DNA of 64,000 nucleotides from Sphingopyxis sp. (GCF_016793825.1 NZ_JAEULM010000048.1:51538-115537); one strand, 5' to 3'. Shown: positions 35,016-43,787, counted from the first letter of the stretch. The notes: generated from the letters alone by a model not told the origin. Made by a program: numbers and translations.

Positions 35016-36458
35016 ATGGGTGCGTTCTGGATTCGGGAGGGGGTTCGGGGGAGGGACTGGCAAGCTGTGGATATTTCAGAAGAACCGATCTCCATCCAGG
35101 AACGCCGTGAAGCAGATGGACTGGACGCCCACATTCCGATCATCCTGCGCGATGGTACGATCTATGATCCTGATCTCGATCGCTACTTCCTCGATCTGCC
35201 GCTCAACGGCGCGCGTTCGCGCCACTCGCTGCGGGCACACGGCTACGATGTCCTGGTCTGGTTGCGGTTTCTGGGTTCGGCTCGCCGCAAGACCGTCTGG
35301 CAAGCCGATACCGATGATGTCGGTGCGTATCATCGGGCACGCCGGCGTAGTGACGCCGAGTTCCGGATATCAGCCTCGTCGTGGAACCGGGCGGTTGCAT
35401 CGCTGGACAAGCTCTATCGATGGGCCGAGCGCGAGGGCCTGGTCGAGCGTACGCCATTCACCCATCGGCAGATCTGGCGATGGGTGAATGGCGGTCGGCG
35501 CGCTGCCATCGCCGGGCATAACGAAGCTTATGAGCGGGCTGCGCGCCGGTCCGATGTGCGCTTCGTCGATCTTCCCGCCTACCATGTATTCCGAGACGTC
35601 GGCCTGCGCGGCCTGACCGTCGAGGGAGCTGAGCGCCCGGGAGCGCGCGACCGCAATGGTGCACGCAACGCGCTGTTCGCTGACCTGCTGGTCACCACCG
35701 GTTTGCGTCTCGAGGAAGCATCCTTCCTTCTCGCAGCGGAGATTCCCGGCGGCGATGTTCGTGTAGAGCGCCAACGCCGGGTAGAACTGCCGGCGGCCCT
35801 GACCAAGGGCGACCGGGGCCGGACCATGCTGCTACCGCGTCGCCTGCTGCCCGTATTCGATGCATACATTGCGGTCGAGCGCGCATCGGCGCTGGCCAAG
35901 TTCGCCTCACGTCGAGGTTGGGAGGCCATCGACCGCCCGATCTTCATACACCGCCCACCCACCGCACCGACCGCTTTGCACCTCGTGGGTGGCGGCATGA
36001 TGGATATGGAAGTCGTCACACCGGATGAACGGGCCAGGCTCGTGATTTGTGCCGACGATGGCACGCCAGGTGAGGCGGCAGTCCTCTGGCTCACCGAGGT
36101 CGGGCAACCGGTGCTGCCCAACTCGTGGGAAGCGATCTTTGCCCGGGCGAGCCGTCGATGCACGGATGCCGGTATTTCCGTTCGCGTCAGCCCCCATCAG
36201 CTCAGGCATTCGTTCGCCGTGCACATGCTGGCGATGCTGATCCAGCGGCGCCTCGGCGAAGTTGCTGCACCGGCAGGCGCCATGGACGGCTATCGCCAGT
36301 TGCTCGGTGATCCGCTGCAGCAGGTGCAACGCCTGCTCGGCCATTCCAGCCTTGCCACCACGTCGATCTATCTCGATCACATTGCCACTCGTGCCGATAC
36401 CGTCGATGCGGCGGTGGAAGAGTTGCTTGCGCGTGTGCCGGGCTATCTCCGGCCATGA
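35016..36458 (+). CDS. Tyrosine recombinase 1 of the trio (GinA/TnpA-like)
   Basis: A 480-residue phage-integrase family recombinase. After a core-binding domain (SLRAHGYDVLVWLRFLGSAR) the catalytic domain shows Arg in TTGLRLEEASFLL, HQLRHSFAVHMLAML and LGHSSLATTSIYLDH with the Tyr nucleophile. All residues of the R-H-x-x-R-H-Y set are present, so it is probably the active strand-exchange enzyme. The first ATG (35016) lacks a clear ribosome site; a GTG at 35067 preceded by GGGAGGG is an alternative start. The stop overlaps the next ATG by four bases. Confidence 0.92.
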   Translation: MGAFWIREGVRGRDWQAVDISEEPISIQERREADGLDAHIPIILRDGTIYDPDLDRYFLDLPLNGARSRHSLRAHGYDVLVWLRFLGSARRKTVWQADTDDVGAYHRARRRSDAEFRISASSWNRAVASLDKLYRWAEREGLVERTPFTHRQIWRWVNGGRRAAIAGHNEAYERAARRSDVRFVDLPAYHVFRDVGLRGLTVEGAERPGARDRNGARNALFADLLVTTGLRLEEASFLLAAEIPGGDVRVERQRRVELPAALTKGDRGRTMLLPRRLLPVFDAYIAVERASALAKFASRRGWEAIDRPIFIHRPPTAPTALHLVGGGMMDMEVVTPDERARLVICADDGTPGEAAVLWLTEVGQPVLPNSWEAIFARASRRCTDAGISVRVSPHQLRHSFAVHMLAMLIQRRLGEVAAPAGAMDGYRQLLGDPLQQVQRLLGHSSLATTSIYLDHIATRADTVDAAVEELLARVPGYLRP

Positions 36459-38245
36459 CCGCCGCTCCTCGTAAAGGTCGCAAGGTCGGGTTCGAGGGCC
36501 AGACCACAGAGCCCGAGCCCGACCCATGGCTGCAGATCAGCACGCTGCGCTTCACGATCGCCCCGCCGTATGGGGGCGAGGTTCTTGTCGATTTCACCAG
36601 ACTGCACCCACGGGGACTGGCACTCGCCTTTGCCCGAGGCCTGTTCATGCTGGTCGCTCCACGCGGGCCCGTAACGGTTCGCTCCTCCATCAAGACATAC
36701 ATGACCCAGCTGCCGAGCTTCTTTGCCTATCTTGCTGGGACTGGTGATCGGATCTCCGGGCCGGCCGACCTGCGAGCCAGCCACATCGATGGATACGAAG
36801 CGTGGCTCGAAGCTCAGGGCAAGTCGCGGGGCCACGCGCCGACCTTTGTCGCCAAGGTCGTTTCCGTGCTTCGCCGGATCGCTTCCGATCAGCCTGATGT
36901 CATCGAGGCGGGCTTGAGTGAGCGGCTTCGCTACGTCAGCTCGCAACCTTACGCCCCGCCACGCCCACGCGACGCCTACAGCCCGTTCGTTGCCCGCCAG
37001 CTCCGCGACGCGGCCCGCATCGATCTGGTCGCGATCGAGGCCAGATTGCGGGCTGGCCCATGCTTTGGCGAGATTCGGGAGATCGAGGCAACTGCCCGCA
37101 AGGCGCACGCCGCGATAGAGGCGCGTGGGATCCTCAGGCATCGCGACCCTGAGTGGATGGCACTCTATGCCAGGCGTTGGAAGCGCGGCCTCTGGAACGC
37201 GGATTTCAGCATGACGCTGCACAGCGCTCATTACCTGACGTCCGTCGATATCGTGCCGCTGCTGGTCCTGCTTTCGCTGGAGACCGGGCTTGAGCTCGAG
37301 TGCTGCAAAACGCTGACCGTCGATTGTTTGCGCAACGCCTCGGGCGGTACGGTGGAGATCGCTTACACCAAGCTTCGCGCACATGGCGCCGAACACAAGA
37401 CCATCAGGGTGCGAGACGGTGCCTCGTCGACGCCGGGAGGGCTGATCCGGCGCATCATCGCACTCTCGGCAAGCGCGCGGGCCCATAATTCCAGCGATTG
37501 CCTGTGGGTCTATTACCAGGCCGGTGAGATCGTCCACGGCATTCGCCATCCGCGCTCGACCATCGATGCATGGACCACGCGCCACGCCATTGCCGATGAC
37601 GCGGGCAGACCGCTGTATCTGCGCCTGTCCCGGCTCCGTAAAACGCACAAGGCGCTCTGGTATCTCAAGACCGAAGGGCACATGGCACGGTTCGCCGTCG
37701 GCCACACGATCGAGATCGCAGCGCGGCACTATGCCGATGTTCCCTCGCTCAGACCCCTGCATGAGCAGACCGTCGCCGACGCCCTCGAGGAGGCAGTCGC
37801 CGGTCCCCGAGTCATTCCTCCCTCCGAGGAAGATCATCTGCGCAGTCGAGCCGCAAGCGCGGACCAGATTGCCGAAGCGCCATCGGTTGCCGTGCTCGAC
37901 GGAGAACAGGACGTATGGCTGGCGAGCTGCGGCGGCTTCTACGCAAGCCCTTTTGCCGCAGCTGTCGGCTCTCCATGTCCCACGCCGTTCTGGGGCTGCC
38001 TCGATTGCAAAAACGCGGTGATCACTGCGCGCAAGTTGCCAGCGATCCTCGCGTTTCTCACCTTTGTCGATGAGCAGCGCGCAGGCATGAACACGAACGA
38101 GTGGGCGGCCAAGTTTGGTCACGCCCGTGAACGCATCGTCCGCCAGATCCTGCCTGCCTTTGGCGATGACGCGGTGGCTCAGGCTCGCGCGCGGCTCGCC
38201 GCCCAGCATCCCATTGTCTATCTGCCGCCCGAGGCCCGGGCATGA
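36455..38245 (+). CDS. Tyrosine recombinase-like protein 2 of the trio (GinB/TnpB-like)
   Basis: A 596-residue protein of the integrase superfamily. The catalytic region is altered: the position of the first Arg reads LETGLELECCKTL (Glu instead of Arg), and the HxxR box reads SRLRKTHKALWYL. A late VGHTIEIAARHYADV provides His and Tyr. The C-terminus carries a cysteine cluster (CGGFYASPF, CPTPFWGCLDCKNAV) that could bind zinc. The missing Arg suggests a structural or DNA-bridging partner rather than an independent recombinase. It overlaps its neighbours by ATGA on both sides. Confidence 0.82.
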   Translation: MTAAPRKGRKVGFEGQTTEPEPDPWLQISTLRFTIAPPYGGEVLVDFTRLHPRGLALAFARGLFMLVAPRGPVTVRSSIKTYMTQLPSFFAYLAGTGDRISGPADLRASHIDGYEAWLEAQGKSRGHAPTFVAKVVSVLRRIASDQPDVIEAGLSERLRYVSSQPYAPPRPRDAYSPFVARQLRDAARIDLVAIEARLRAGPCFGEIREIEATARKAHAAIEARGILRHRDPEWMALYARRWKRGLWNADFSMTLHSAHYLTSVDIVPLLVLLSLETGLELECCKTLTVDCLRNASGGTVEIAYTKLRAHGAEHKTIRVRDGASSTPGGLIRRIIALSASARAHNSSDCLWVYYQAGEIVHGIRHPRSTIDAWTTRHAIADDAGRPLYLRLSRLRKTHKALWYLKTEGHMARFAVGHTIEIAARHYADVPSLRPLHEQTVADALEEAVAGPRVIPPSEEDHLRSRAASADQIAEAPSVAVLDGEQDVWLASCGGFYASPFAAAVGSPCPTPFWGCLDCKNAVITARKLPAILAFLTFVDEQRAGMNTNEWAAKFGHARERIVRQILPAFGDDAVAQARARLAAQHPIVYLPPEARA

Positions 38246-40467
38246 CTGCCGTATCCTTGCCGGCCCATGACGACGGGGCGCGCGAGACGCTTCCCGTACT
38301 CATGTCGGTTCCGTTGCGGCCTGGCTACAACCGCGCCGATCTCTCGCGTTACGGCGATCAGACCTGGGACCTGTCACCGGGCGTCTTTCGCGATAACGCC
38401 AGGCGCTGCCATGTTACCGTGCATTTTGGCAGCATCGAAGACCCAGCCATTGCCGATGCCCTGCGCCAGTTTCTCCATGCGCGGCTCAATGTCGATCTGC
38501 CGGGCCATCGCCCCCGGCTTCAGCCGGCAGCGGTGCGGGGTGAGGCCAACCGGGCTCTGCTTTTCTTCAACTTCGTGAAGGCCGACCTTGGGCGCTTCGA
38601 TCTTGAGCGGGTCGATCAGTCTCTGCTTGACCGCTTTGCCCGTTCGAAGCGCCGTGAGGGGCTACGCCCGGTTGCGGTCGCAGTATTGCTGCGCGTCATC
38701 TTTGACCTTCACGAGTTGCGCCGCCACCTTCCAACGGCTCGTCTTCGTATCGATCCGTGGCCCAGGCGCAGCCCGTTCTCGGTCGCCGGTGCCCGGTACA
38801 TCCCTGGCGAGAACCGGACGCCGCGCATTCCCGAAGAGATCATGACGCCGCTGCTGGCATGGTCGCTGCGCTATGTGACCCACTTCGCGCCCGACATTTT
38901 CGCTGCGCGCCGGGAGCTTGAGCGTCTCGAAGCCAGGCGCAGCCGATTGATTGCGCACGAGGCTCATCTCGATCAGGCCGAACGCCGCGCGCGGCAACGG
39001 CAACGGCTGACCGCATACCTCACGGGCTTGCGGCGGCAGGGCCGCGGCGTTCCCATCTGGACCGGCTTGTACAACGCTGCTGTCCGCACCGATCCGTTGA
39101 CCGGCGAGCAGCTGCCACCGATCAACTACCATCTCCTTCATCTCCACGCCGGCGTCGATGCGCAGGAAGAGCCCGCCATGCACCTCAGTCTGACGACCGG
39201 TGCACCAGACCTGATCGCTGCCGCCATCACGGAACTCGGCACCGAAGTCGGGGGGATGGATACACCGATTGCCGTGGATCCCGGGACCCTCCAACCCTGG
39301 CGCAGCCGGTTCGATGTCAAGGCATTGGCCCTGGAAGAGGTCATGCTACAGGCCGCCGCCTATATTGTTTGCGCCTATCTGTCGGGTATGCGCGACAGCG
39401 AGATCCAGGCAATGAAGCGTGGTTGCCTATCCATCGTCAGAGACGAAGACGGCGTTATATTGCGTCACCGCATCAAGTCGGTCGCGTACAAGGGCAAGCG
39501 CGGAGGCGGAGAACAAGCGGAGTGGGTTACGATCGCGCCCGTTGCCGACGCGGTCGCTGTGCTCGAGCAGTTGTCCGAGCGGGCCGGACGAGCGCGGGGC
39601 ACTACGACGCTTTGGCCTGTGCTGTCACTTCGCGCCAACACCAAGACTCATGTCTCTGCCGAGATCGTCCGCCAGCTCAACCGATTTCGTGACCATCTCA
39701 ACCAGCAGTTTGGATCGCCTGATGCGCCGGTGATTCCTCCACGACCCGATGGCACACCCTGGCGGCTGACCACTCGTCAGTTCCGCCGCACGATTGCCTG
39801 GCATATCGCCAACCGGCCCTTCGGGACGATCGCCGGCATGATTCAGTACAAGCACGCCAGTGTTGCCGCCTTCGAAGGCTATGCTGGAAGCAGCCGGTCG
39901 GGATTTCGCGGCGAGATTGAAGCCCAGCGTGCGCTCGGCCAAATCGATGACATCCTCGCCTATTTCGACGAGCGGCAAGGTGGTGCCCGCTTGGGTGGCC
40001 CTGCCGCGAACCGCGTCGGGACAGGGCTCGATGTCGTCGCAAGCGAGCTGGCGCCGCTGCCCGCCATGATCGCCGATCGGCAGCGCTTGCGCACCATGCT
40101 CGCCAGTCTCGCGCGAACACTGCATGTCGGCCCGCTGGCCGACTGCTTCTTCGATCCCGCAACGGCCCTGTGCCTCAACCGGATCACACAGCCCGGCCCG
40201 CCAGCACCGATGATTTCGATGTGCGAACCGCTCCGCTGCCCCAACGCCTGCCTCACCGCGCGGCATCGCGCGTCCTGGCAGCGCGGGGCCGACGAAGCGC
40301 GCATGCTGCTGCGCGAGAAGCGGCTTCCTGAGCCGCAGCGGGTCACGCTTCAGGCCGAAGTCGCAAGGATCGAGACAGTTCTCGCTCAGATCGTGCCCGG
40401 TACCGCCACACCGCCTGCCGGTGTGGCGGGAGAGGAAGAGGAGGCCGGTTTTCGGGTGACGGACTGA
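38242..40467 (+). CDS. Tyrosine recombinase-like protein 3 of the trio (GinC-like)
   Basis: A 741-residue integrase-superfamily protein, the largest of the trio. A coiled stretch rich in Arg and Glu (REL-ERLEARRSRLIAHEAHLD region, about 230-260) precedes the catalytic segment: LSGMRDSEIQAMKRG (Arg), TTRQFRRTIAWHIANRPFG, and MIQYKHASVAAFEGYAGSS with a probable Tyr. The C-terminus has a Cys cluster around CFFDPATALC and MCEPLRCPNACLTARHRASW. It starts inside the stop of the second recombinase gene. Co-expression of three unlike recombinases implies that all are needed for excision and insertion, as reported for GInt elements. Confidence 0.84.
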   Translation: MTAVSLPAHDDGARETLPVLMSVPLRPGYNRADLSRYGDQTWDLSPGVFRDNARRCHVTVHFGSIEDPAIADALRQFLHARLNVDLPGHRPRLQPAAVRGEANRALLFFNFVKADLGRFDLERVDQSLLDRFARSKRREGLRPVAVAVLLRVIFDLHELRRHLPTARLRIDPWPRRSPFSVAGARYIPGENRTPRIPEEIMTPLLAWSLRYVTHFAPDIFAARRELERLEARRSRLIAHEAHLDQAERRARQRQRLTAYLTGLRRQGRGVPIWTGLYNAAVRTDPLTGEQLPPINYHLLHLHAGVDAQEEPAMHLSLTTGAPDLIAAAITELGTEVGGMDTPIAVDPGTLQPWRSRFDVKALALEEVMLQAAAYIVCAYLSGMRDSEIQAMKRGCLSIVRDEDGVILRHRIKSVAYKGKRGGGEQAEWVTIAPVADAVAVLEQLSERAGRARGTTTLWPVLSLRANTKTHVSAEIVRQLNRFRDHLNQQFGSPDAPVIPPRPDGTPWRLTTRQFRRTIAWHIANRPFGTIAGMIQYKHASVAAFEGYAGSSRSGFRGEIEAQRALGQIDDILAYFDERQGGARLGGPAANRVGTGLDVVASELAPLPAMIADRQRLRTMLASLARTLHVGPLADCFFDPATALCLNRITQPGPPAPMISMCEPLRCPNACLTARHRASWQRGADEARMLLREKRLPEPQRVTLQAEVARIETVLAQIVPGTATPPAGVAGEEEEAGFRVTD

Positions 40468-40511
40468 AGGAGCGGGAGAGAGTTTCCCTCCGACCGTCGT
40501 GGAGACCTGCC

Positions 40512-41414
40512 ATGACCCGATCCTACCCAGCATCGGCGCGCGCCGACGTCTATTCACGCATCACCGCCGAGATCGTTGATGCCATCGAAGCCGGTGCCGG
40601 TGACTGGCGCATGCCGTGGCATCACGACGGCGCGGCCACCACCCGTCCGCAGAATGTCACCTCTCGTCGGCGCTATCGGGGCGTCAACGTGCTGGCGCTC
40701 TGGATTGCCGCCGAAGCGGCTGCTTATTCCAGCGGTCTGTGGGGCACCTACCGTCAGTGGGCGGCTCTCGGTGCGCAGGTTCGCAAAGGGGAACACGGCA
40801 CCACGGTCGTATTCTGGAAGCAGGCTACATCGCGCGCCGACGATGATCATTGCGATGGCGAAGCGGGCCCCGGGCGCATGTTCGCCCGCGCGTTCACAGT
40901 GTTCAACCTCGCCCAGGTGGAAGGCTACGAGCCAGCGCCGGTCGCGGTCTTGCCCGAGAGCGAACGGTTCGCGCACGCCGAGGCGTTCGTTTCTGCATTG
41001 AAGATTCCGGTCACCGAGGGGGCATACGACGCGCATTACCGGATCGATCTCGACCAGATTTTCATGCCGACCTTTGCCACATTCCGCGACGCGTCGGCCC
41101 ACATGGGCACATTGCTGCACGAATGTGGTCACGCCACTGGCGCAAAGCACCGGCTCGACCGCAACTTCGCCGAACGGTTCAAGCGCGACAGCCTCGCGAT
41201 CGAGGAGATTTGCGCCGAACTTACCGCATCGTTCGTCCTCGCGGATCTCGGTATCGCCCATCACCCACGGCCCGATCACGCCGCCTACGTCGCGTCCTGG
41301 CTGCGCGTGTTCAAGGATGACCCACGTGCGATTTTCACAGCCGCCAGCAAGGCTCAGGCCGCAGCCGACTGGATGCATGCCCAGCAGCCTCAGGCCGAGG
41401 AGATGGCGGCGTGA
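40512..41414 (+). CDS. ArdC-type antirestriction protein carried as cargo
   Basis: A 300-residue ArdC-like protein: an N-terminal ssDNA-binding domain (YSRITAEIVDAIEAGAGDWR, MPWH, YRGVNVLALWIAAEAAAYSS, LGAQVRKGEHGTTVVFW) and a C-terminal zincin-like domain with LLHECGHATGAKHRLDR (HECGH). It ends with the family's SFVLADLGI and YVASWLRVFKDDPRAIFTAA motifs, so it is complete, unlike the resident copy. It lies 44 bases after the recombinase operon and ends 55 bases before the element's right end. The GGAG ribosome site is well placed. It could replace the function lost by the insertion. Confidence 0.9.
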   Translation: MTRSYPASARADVYSRITAEIVDAIEAGAGDWRMPWHHDGAATTRPQNVTSRRRYRGVNVLALWIAAEAAAYSSGLWGTYRQWAALGAQVRKGEHGTTVVFWKQATSRADDDHCDGEAGPGRMFARAFTVFNLAQVEGYEPAPVAVLPESERFAHAEAFVSALKIPVTEGAYDAHYRIDLDQIFMPTFATFRDASAHMGTLLHECGHATGAKHRLDRNFAERFKRDSLAIEEICAELTASFVLADLGIAHHPRPDHAAYVASWLRVFKDDPRAIFTAASKAQAAADWMHAQQPQAEEMAA

Positions 41415-41456
41415 AACAGGTTCGCAAAAATGGCGCAGGAATTCACATTATCGCTG

Positions 41457-41470
41457 GACTGTCAGGATAT
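41457..41470 (-). repeat. Right terminal inverted repeat of the ardC insertion
   Basis: Read inward, ATATCCTGACAGTC, matching the left end at 34874-34887 in 11 of 14 bases, and bordered by the second TGTCGC copy. Confidence 0.7.
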
Positions 41471-41656
41471 GTCGCGGAGATGGCGTCGGCGTTCAGCTGT
41501 GCGTCGCTCGGCATCGCGCCGACCGTTCGTCATTCCGACTACATCGCGTCATGGCTGTCGGTGCTGCGCGACGACGAAAAGGCAATCTTCCGTGCTGCCA
41601 GTCAGGCGAGCAGGGCGGCGGACTTCCTTTTGGCCTTTGCGAGAGCGGACCAATGA
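41471..41656 (+). pseudogene. ardC: 3' part of the interrupted resident ardC
   Basis: Encodes VAEMASAFSCASLGI, YIASWLSVLRDDEKAIFRAA and a short tail, the C-terminal end missing from the 5' fragment at 34160. It is in the frame required to continue from codon 237. An open frame starting at 41411 reads through the element end into this fragment, but its first 20 codons are element DNA. The stop overlaps the ATG of the sigma-like gene as ATGA, so the original operon arrangement is preserved. Confidence 0.9.
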
Positions 41657-41901
41657 GCGCGCGCATGAACCGCGAGGACCGACTGCGTCTCTGGCGCGCT
41701 GAGCGCGCCGTCGACCGGATGGAGGAAATGGACCGCAAGGTCTTTCTCGCCATCCGGGTCGAGGAATTGAGCTATTCGGAAATCGCACAGCGCTTCGGCA
41801 TCACCGTCGCCGATGTCGAATGGCATTTTGCCGGAAGCCTTCGCGTCCTCATGGTCGCAATGGACGAAAAGGATCCATGGTGGTGGCGTTTCCGGTTTTG
41901 A
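41653..41901 (+). CDS. Small sigma-70 region 4-like HTH protein
   Basis: An 82-residue protein with a sigma region 4 helix-turn-helix: a helical lead-in (ERAVDRMEEMDRKVFLAIRV) and EELSYSEIAQRFGITVADVE, ending in a Trp/Phe-rich tail. Proteins of this type follow ardC in many sphingomonad conjugative elements; they may act as regulators rather than true sigma factors. Its ATG overlaps the ardC stop, so translation was coupled to ardC. With the insertion, it is now separated from the ardC promoter by 6.6 kb. Confidence 0.82.
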   Translation: MSARMNREDRLRLWRAERAVDRMEEMDRKVFLAIRVEELSYSEIAQRFGITVADVEWHFAGSLRVLMVAMDEKDPWWWRFRF

Positions 41902-41910
41902 GGACGGCGC

Positions 41911-41942
41911 GAAGGCCGGATGGCGCTTGCCATCCGGCCTTC
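41911..41942 (+). terminator. Perfect 14-bp stem hairpin after the sigma-like gene
   Basis: GAAGGCCGGATGGC, loop GCTT, then the exact complement. It lies ten bases after the stop and 20 bases before the next ATG, with no T-run. It may work as a terminator or as an mRNA end stabiliser, and could also mask the next gene's leader. Confidence 0.6.
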
Positions 41943-41962
41943 GCAATTACAGGGTGATAACA

Positions 41963-42898
41963 ATGAGAACCGATCTCGATCATTTGCCCGCGAACAAACA
42001 GCGCGAACTCGAGCGCGTGAAGCAGATCATCTTCGAGGAATTTGCCGACAACATCGCGCTCGCGACAATGAGCTGGAAGAAGAAGGGCCGGATCGACAAG
42101 ATCATCCTGTACGGCAGCTATGCGCGCGGCGGCTGGGTCGACGAGCCCCACACCGCCAAGGGCTATCGTTCGGACTTCGATCTGCTGATCATCGTCAGCG
42201 ACAAGCGCCTCACCGACAAGGTCGAGTTTTGGCCCAAGATCGAGGATCGTTTGGACCGCGAGCTGGCGATCGACAAGACGCTGCACACGCCCGTCAACCT
42301 CATTATCCACACCATGCAGGAAGTGAACGACGGGCTCGCGCATGGCCGTTATTTCTTCATGGATATCGCGAGGGACGGCGTCGCGCTCTACGAATTCGAT
42401 GACAAGGAACTGCACAAGCCCAAGCCAAAGACGCCCGATGAGGCGCTCGACATGGCGCAGGAGTATTTTGATGAGTGGATACCCGGCGCAGCGAGTTTCC
42501 TAAAAGGGTACCGCTTCTATTTGGAAGAACGAGACTGGAAGAAAGCGGCGTTTCTTCTACATCAGGGCACGGAGAGCCTCTATCACGGCGTTCTTCTGGT
42601 CTGCACCTTCTATACGCCGCATGTCCACAATCTGGGCTTTCTGCGTACCCAGGCAGAACGCCTTGATATGCGGCTCGTCGATGTTTGGCCGCGCGAACTG
42701 AAATCGGATCGCAGGCACTTCGAGAAGCTCAAGGAAGCCTATGTGAAGGCGCGCTACTCGAAGCACTACCGCATCACCGAAGAGGAATTGCGCTGGCTTG
42801 GGGCGCGCGTCGAAGAACTCGGGCGGGTCGTGCATGCCATTTGTTCGGAGCGGCTCGAACAGCTTCGCCGCACGGCTGGGCGACTGCCGCCAGAATAG
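41963..42898 (+). CDS. Nucleotidyltransferase (MNT-like) fused to HEPN domain
   Basis: A 311-residue protein. The N-terminal nucleotidyltransferase domain has ILYGSYARGGW (about 49-59) and YRSDFDLLIIV (about 69-79), the G-S and D-x-D elements of the pol-beta superfamily. The C-terminal HEPN domain (about 155-300) is helical and ends YVKARYSKHYRITEEELRWL, where an Arg-His pair may belong to an RNase-like site. In separate-gene form MNT and HEPN are antitoxin and toxin; the fused form is common in sphingomonads, with unknown role. The start at 41963 follows AGGGTGATAACA. Confidence 0.87.
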   Translation: MRTDLDHLPANKQRELERVKQIIFEEFADNIALATMSWKKKGRIDKIILYGSYARGGWVDEPHTAKGYRSDFDLLIIVSDKRLTDKVEFWPKIEDRLDRELAIDKTLHTPVNLIIHTMQEVNDGLAHGRYFFMDIARDGVALYEFDDKELHKPKPKTPDEALDMAQEYFDEWIPGAASFLKGYRFYLEERDWKKAAFLLHQGTESLYHGVLLVCTFYTPHVHNLGFLRTQAERLDMRLVDVWPRELKSDRRHFEKLKEAYVKARYSKHYRITEEELRWLGARVEELGRVVHAICSERLEQLRRTAGRLPPE

Positions 42899-43001
42899 CG
42901 CGGCATGATTTATTCCATTTGCGAGAACTACGTCATTTGTCCGAAAGGGAATGTGGCGCTAAGGGACAACCGAAGTGGTTAGACCTCGAAGGAAAACGCA
43001 A

Positions 43002-43442
43002 ATGGAAGATGCCGAAACGCTGGTCACGCTGACCGCCGATATTGTCGCCGCCCACGTCAGCAACAACAGCGTCGCGATTTCGGACATCCCGCTTGTCATC
43101 CGGTCAGTGCATGAAGCGCTGTCCGGTCTGTCTTCCAAGGCTGAGCCCGAACCCGAGCCGCAGCAGCCTGCCGTGTCGGTCCGCGCGTCGATCAAACCCG
43201 ATTATATTGTCTGTCTCGAAGACGGCAAAAAGCTCAAGATGATGCGCCGCCATTTGATGACGCATTATGGCATGACGCCTGAAGATTACCGCGCCAAATG
43301 GAACCTGCCGAAGGATTATCCGATGGTCGCGCCCAACTATGCCGAAACGCGCCGTGCACTTGCGAAGCAGATTGGTCTCGGCACCAAGGGGCGCGGCGGG
43401 GGCCGTAAGCCCGCAACGCACGGCCGCGCCAAAGCGAAATAG
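43002..43442 (+). CDS. MucR/Ros family zinc-finger transcriptional regulator
   Basis: A 146-residue regulator of the alphaproteobacterial MucR/Ros family. The zinc-finger region reads VCLEDGKKLKMMRRHLMTHY (about 69-88), followed by the family signature GMTPEDYRAKWNLPKDYPMV and APNYAETRRALAKQIGLGTK. The first finger Cys pair appears reduced to a single Cys followed by Asp, a variation common in MucR. AAGGAAA precedes the ATG; an upstream GTG is less likely. On mobile elements such proteins usually silence transfer or exopolysaccharide genes. Confidence 0.93.
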   Translation: MEDAETLVTLTADIVAAHVSNNSVAISDIPLVIRSVHEALSGLSSKAEPEPEPQQPAVSVRASIKPDYIVCLEDGKKLKMMRRHLMTHYGMTPEDYRAKWNLPKDYPMVAPNYAETRRALAKQIGLGTKGRGGGRKPATHGRAKAK

Positions 43443-43448
43443 CGCTCG

Positions 43449-43787
43449 CTACTGCCCGCGATAGGGCTCGCACGCGATCCCGTCATTGTCTGCATCGAGG
43501 TCATCGCGATAGCCCGGCTCGCTCCGATAAATCGGTGCCGAGCCAGCTGCGCGCGCGTCGTCGCAGCGTCGCCAATAATCACCCTTTTTCGGTGCGCGCG
43601 CACGAGCCATCCCGGTCGCTACCGCCGCGTCACTCGCCGCCGACATTAATTGCGTGCGTCCTTCGGGGGTGGTCGCGGCGGAGCCTAGGCCGACGACCGC
43701 GCCGACCACCCCTGCGCCGACGAGAAAATTGACGGCCGAATTCTTCGGCCGGCGTCTCCCTTTATGCTGCTGCCATTGCCGTGCCAT
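43449..43787 (-). CDS. Excalibur calcium-binding domain protein with membrane anchor
   Basis: A 112-residue protein. A basic N-terminus is followed by a hydrophobic segment (NFLVGAGVVGAVVGLGSAAT, about 20-40), then a C-terminal excalibur domain with CDDARAAGSAPIYRSEPGYR and the Ca-binding loop DLDADNDGIACEP (two conserved Cys). Topology would place the domain outside the cytoplasm. Converges with MucR, seven bases apart. Excalibur proteins are frequent next to mobile-element genes in this group, with unknown purpose. Confidence 0.88.
   Translation of the reverse strand: MARQWQQHKGRRRPKNSAVNFLVGAGVVGAVVGLGSAATTPEGRTQLMSAASDAAVATGMARARAPKKGDYWRRCDDARAAGSAPIYRSEPGYRDDLDADNDGIACEPYRGQ

Larger units (their letters stand above)
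34867..41475. mobile_element. Three-recombinase mobile element inserted in ardC (GInt/Tn554-like)
   Basis: About 6.6 kb flanked by TGTCGC at both junctions (34867-34872, 41470-41475). The inner ends carry matching inverted words: TATCTGGACAGTC on the left and, on the right read inward, TATCCTGACAGTC. Contents are an operon of three large tyrosine recombinases linked by ATGA overlaps, then an ArdC-type cargo gene. Removing one TGTCGC copy and the DNA between restores ardC in frame, so the boundaries are precise. The gene plan resembles GInt islands (three recombinases in one operon) and, more distantly, Tn554; the small fourth GInt gene was not recognised. Confidence 0.88.

Noticed and set aside
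41411-41470. Independent small gene starting at 41411
   Set aside because: Its first 20 codons are element-end DNA read through into the ardC 3' fragment; the family similarity begins only at the junction.
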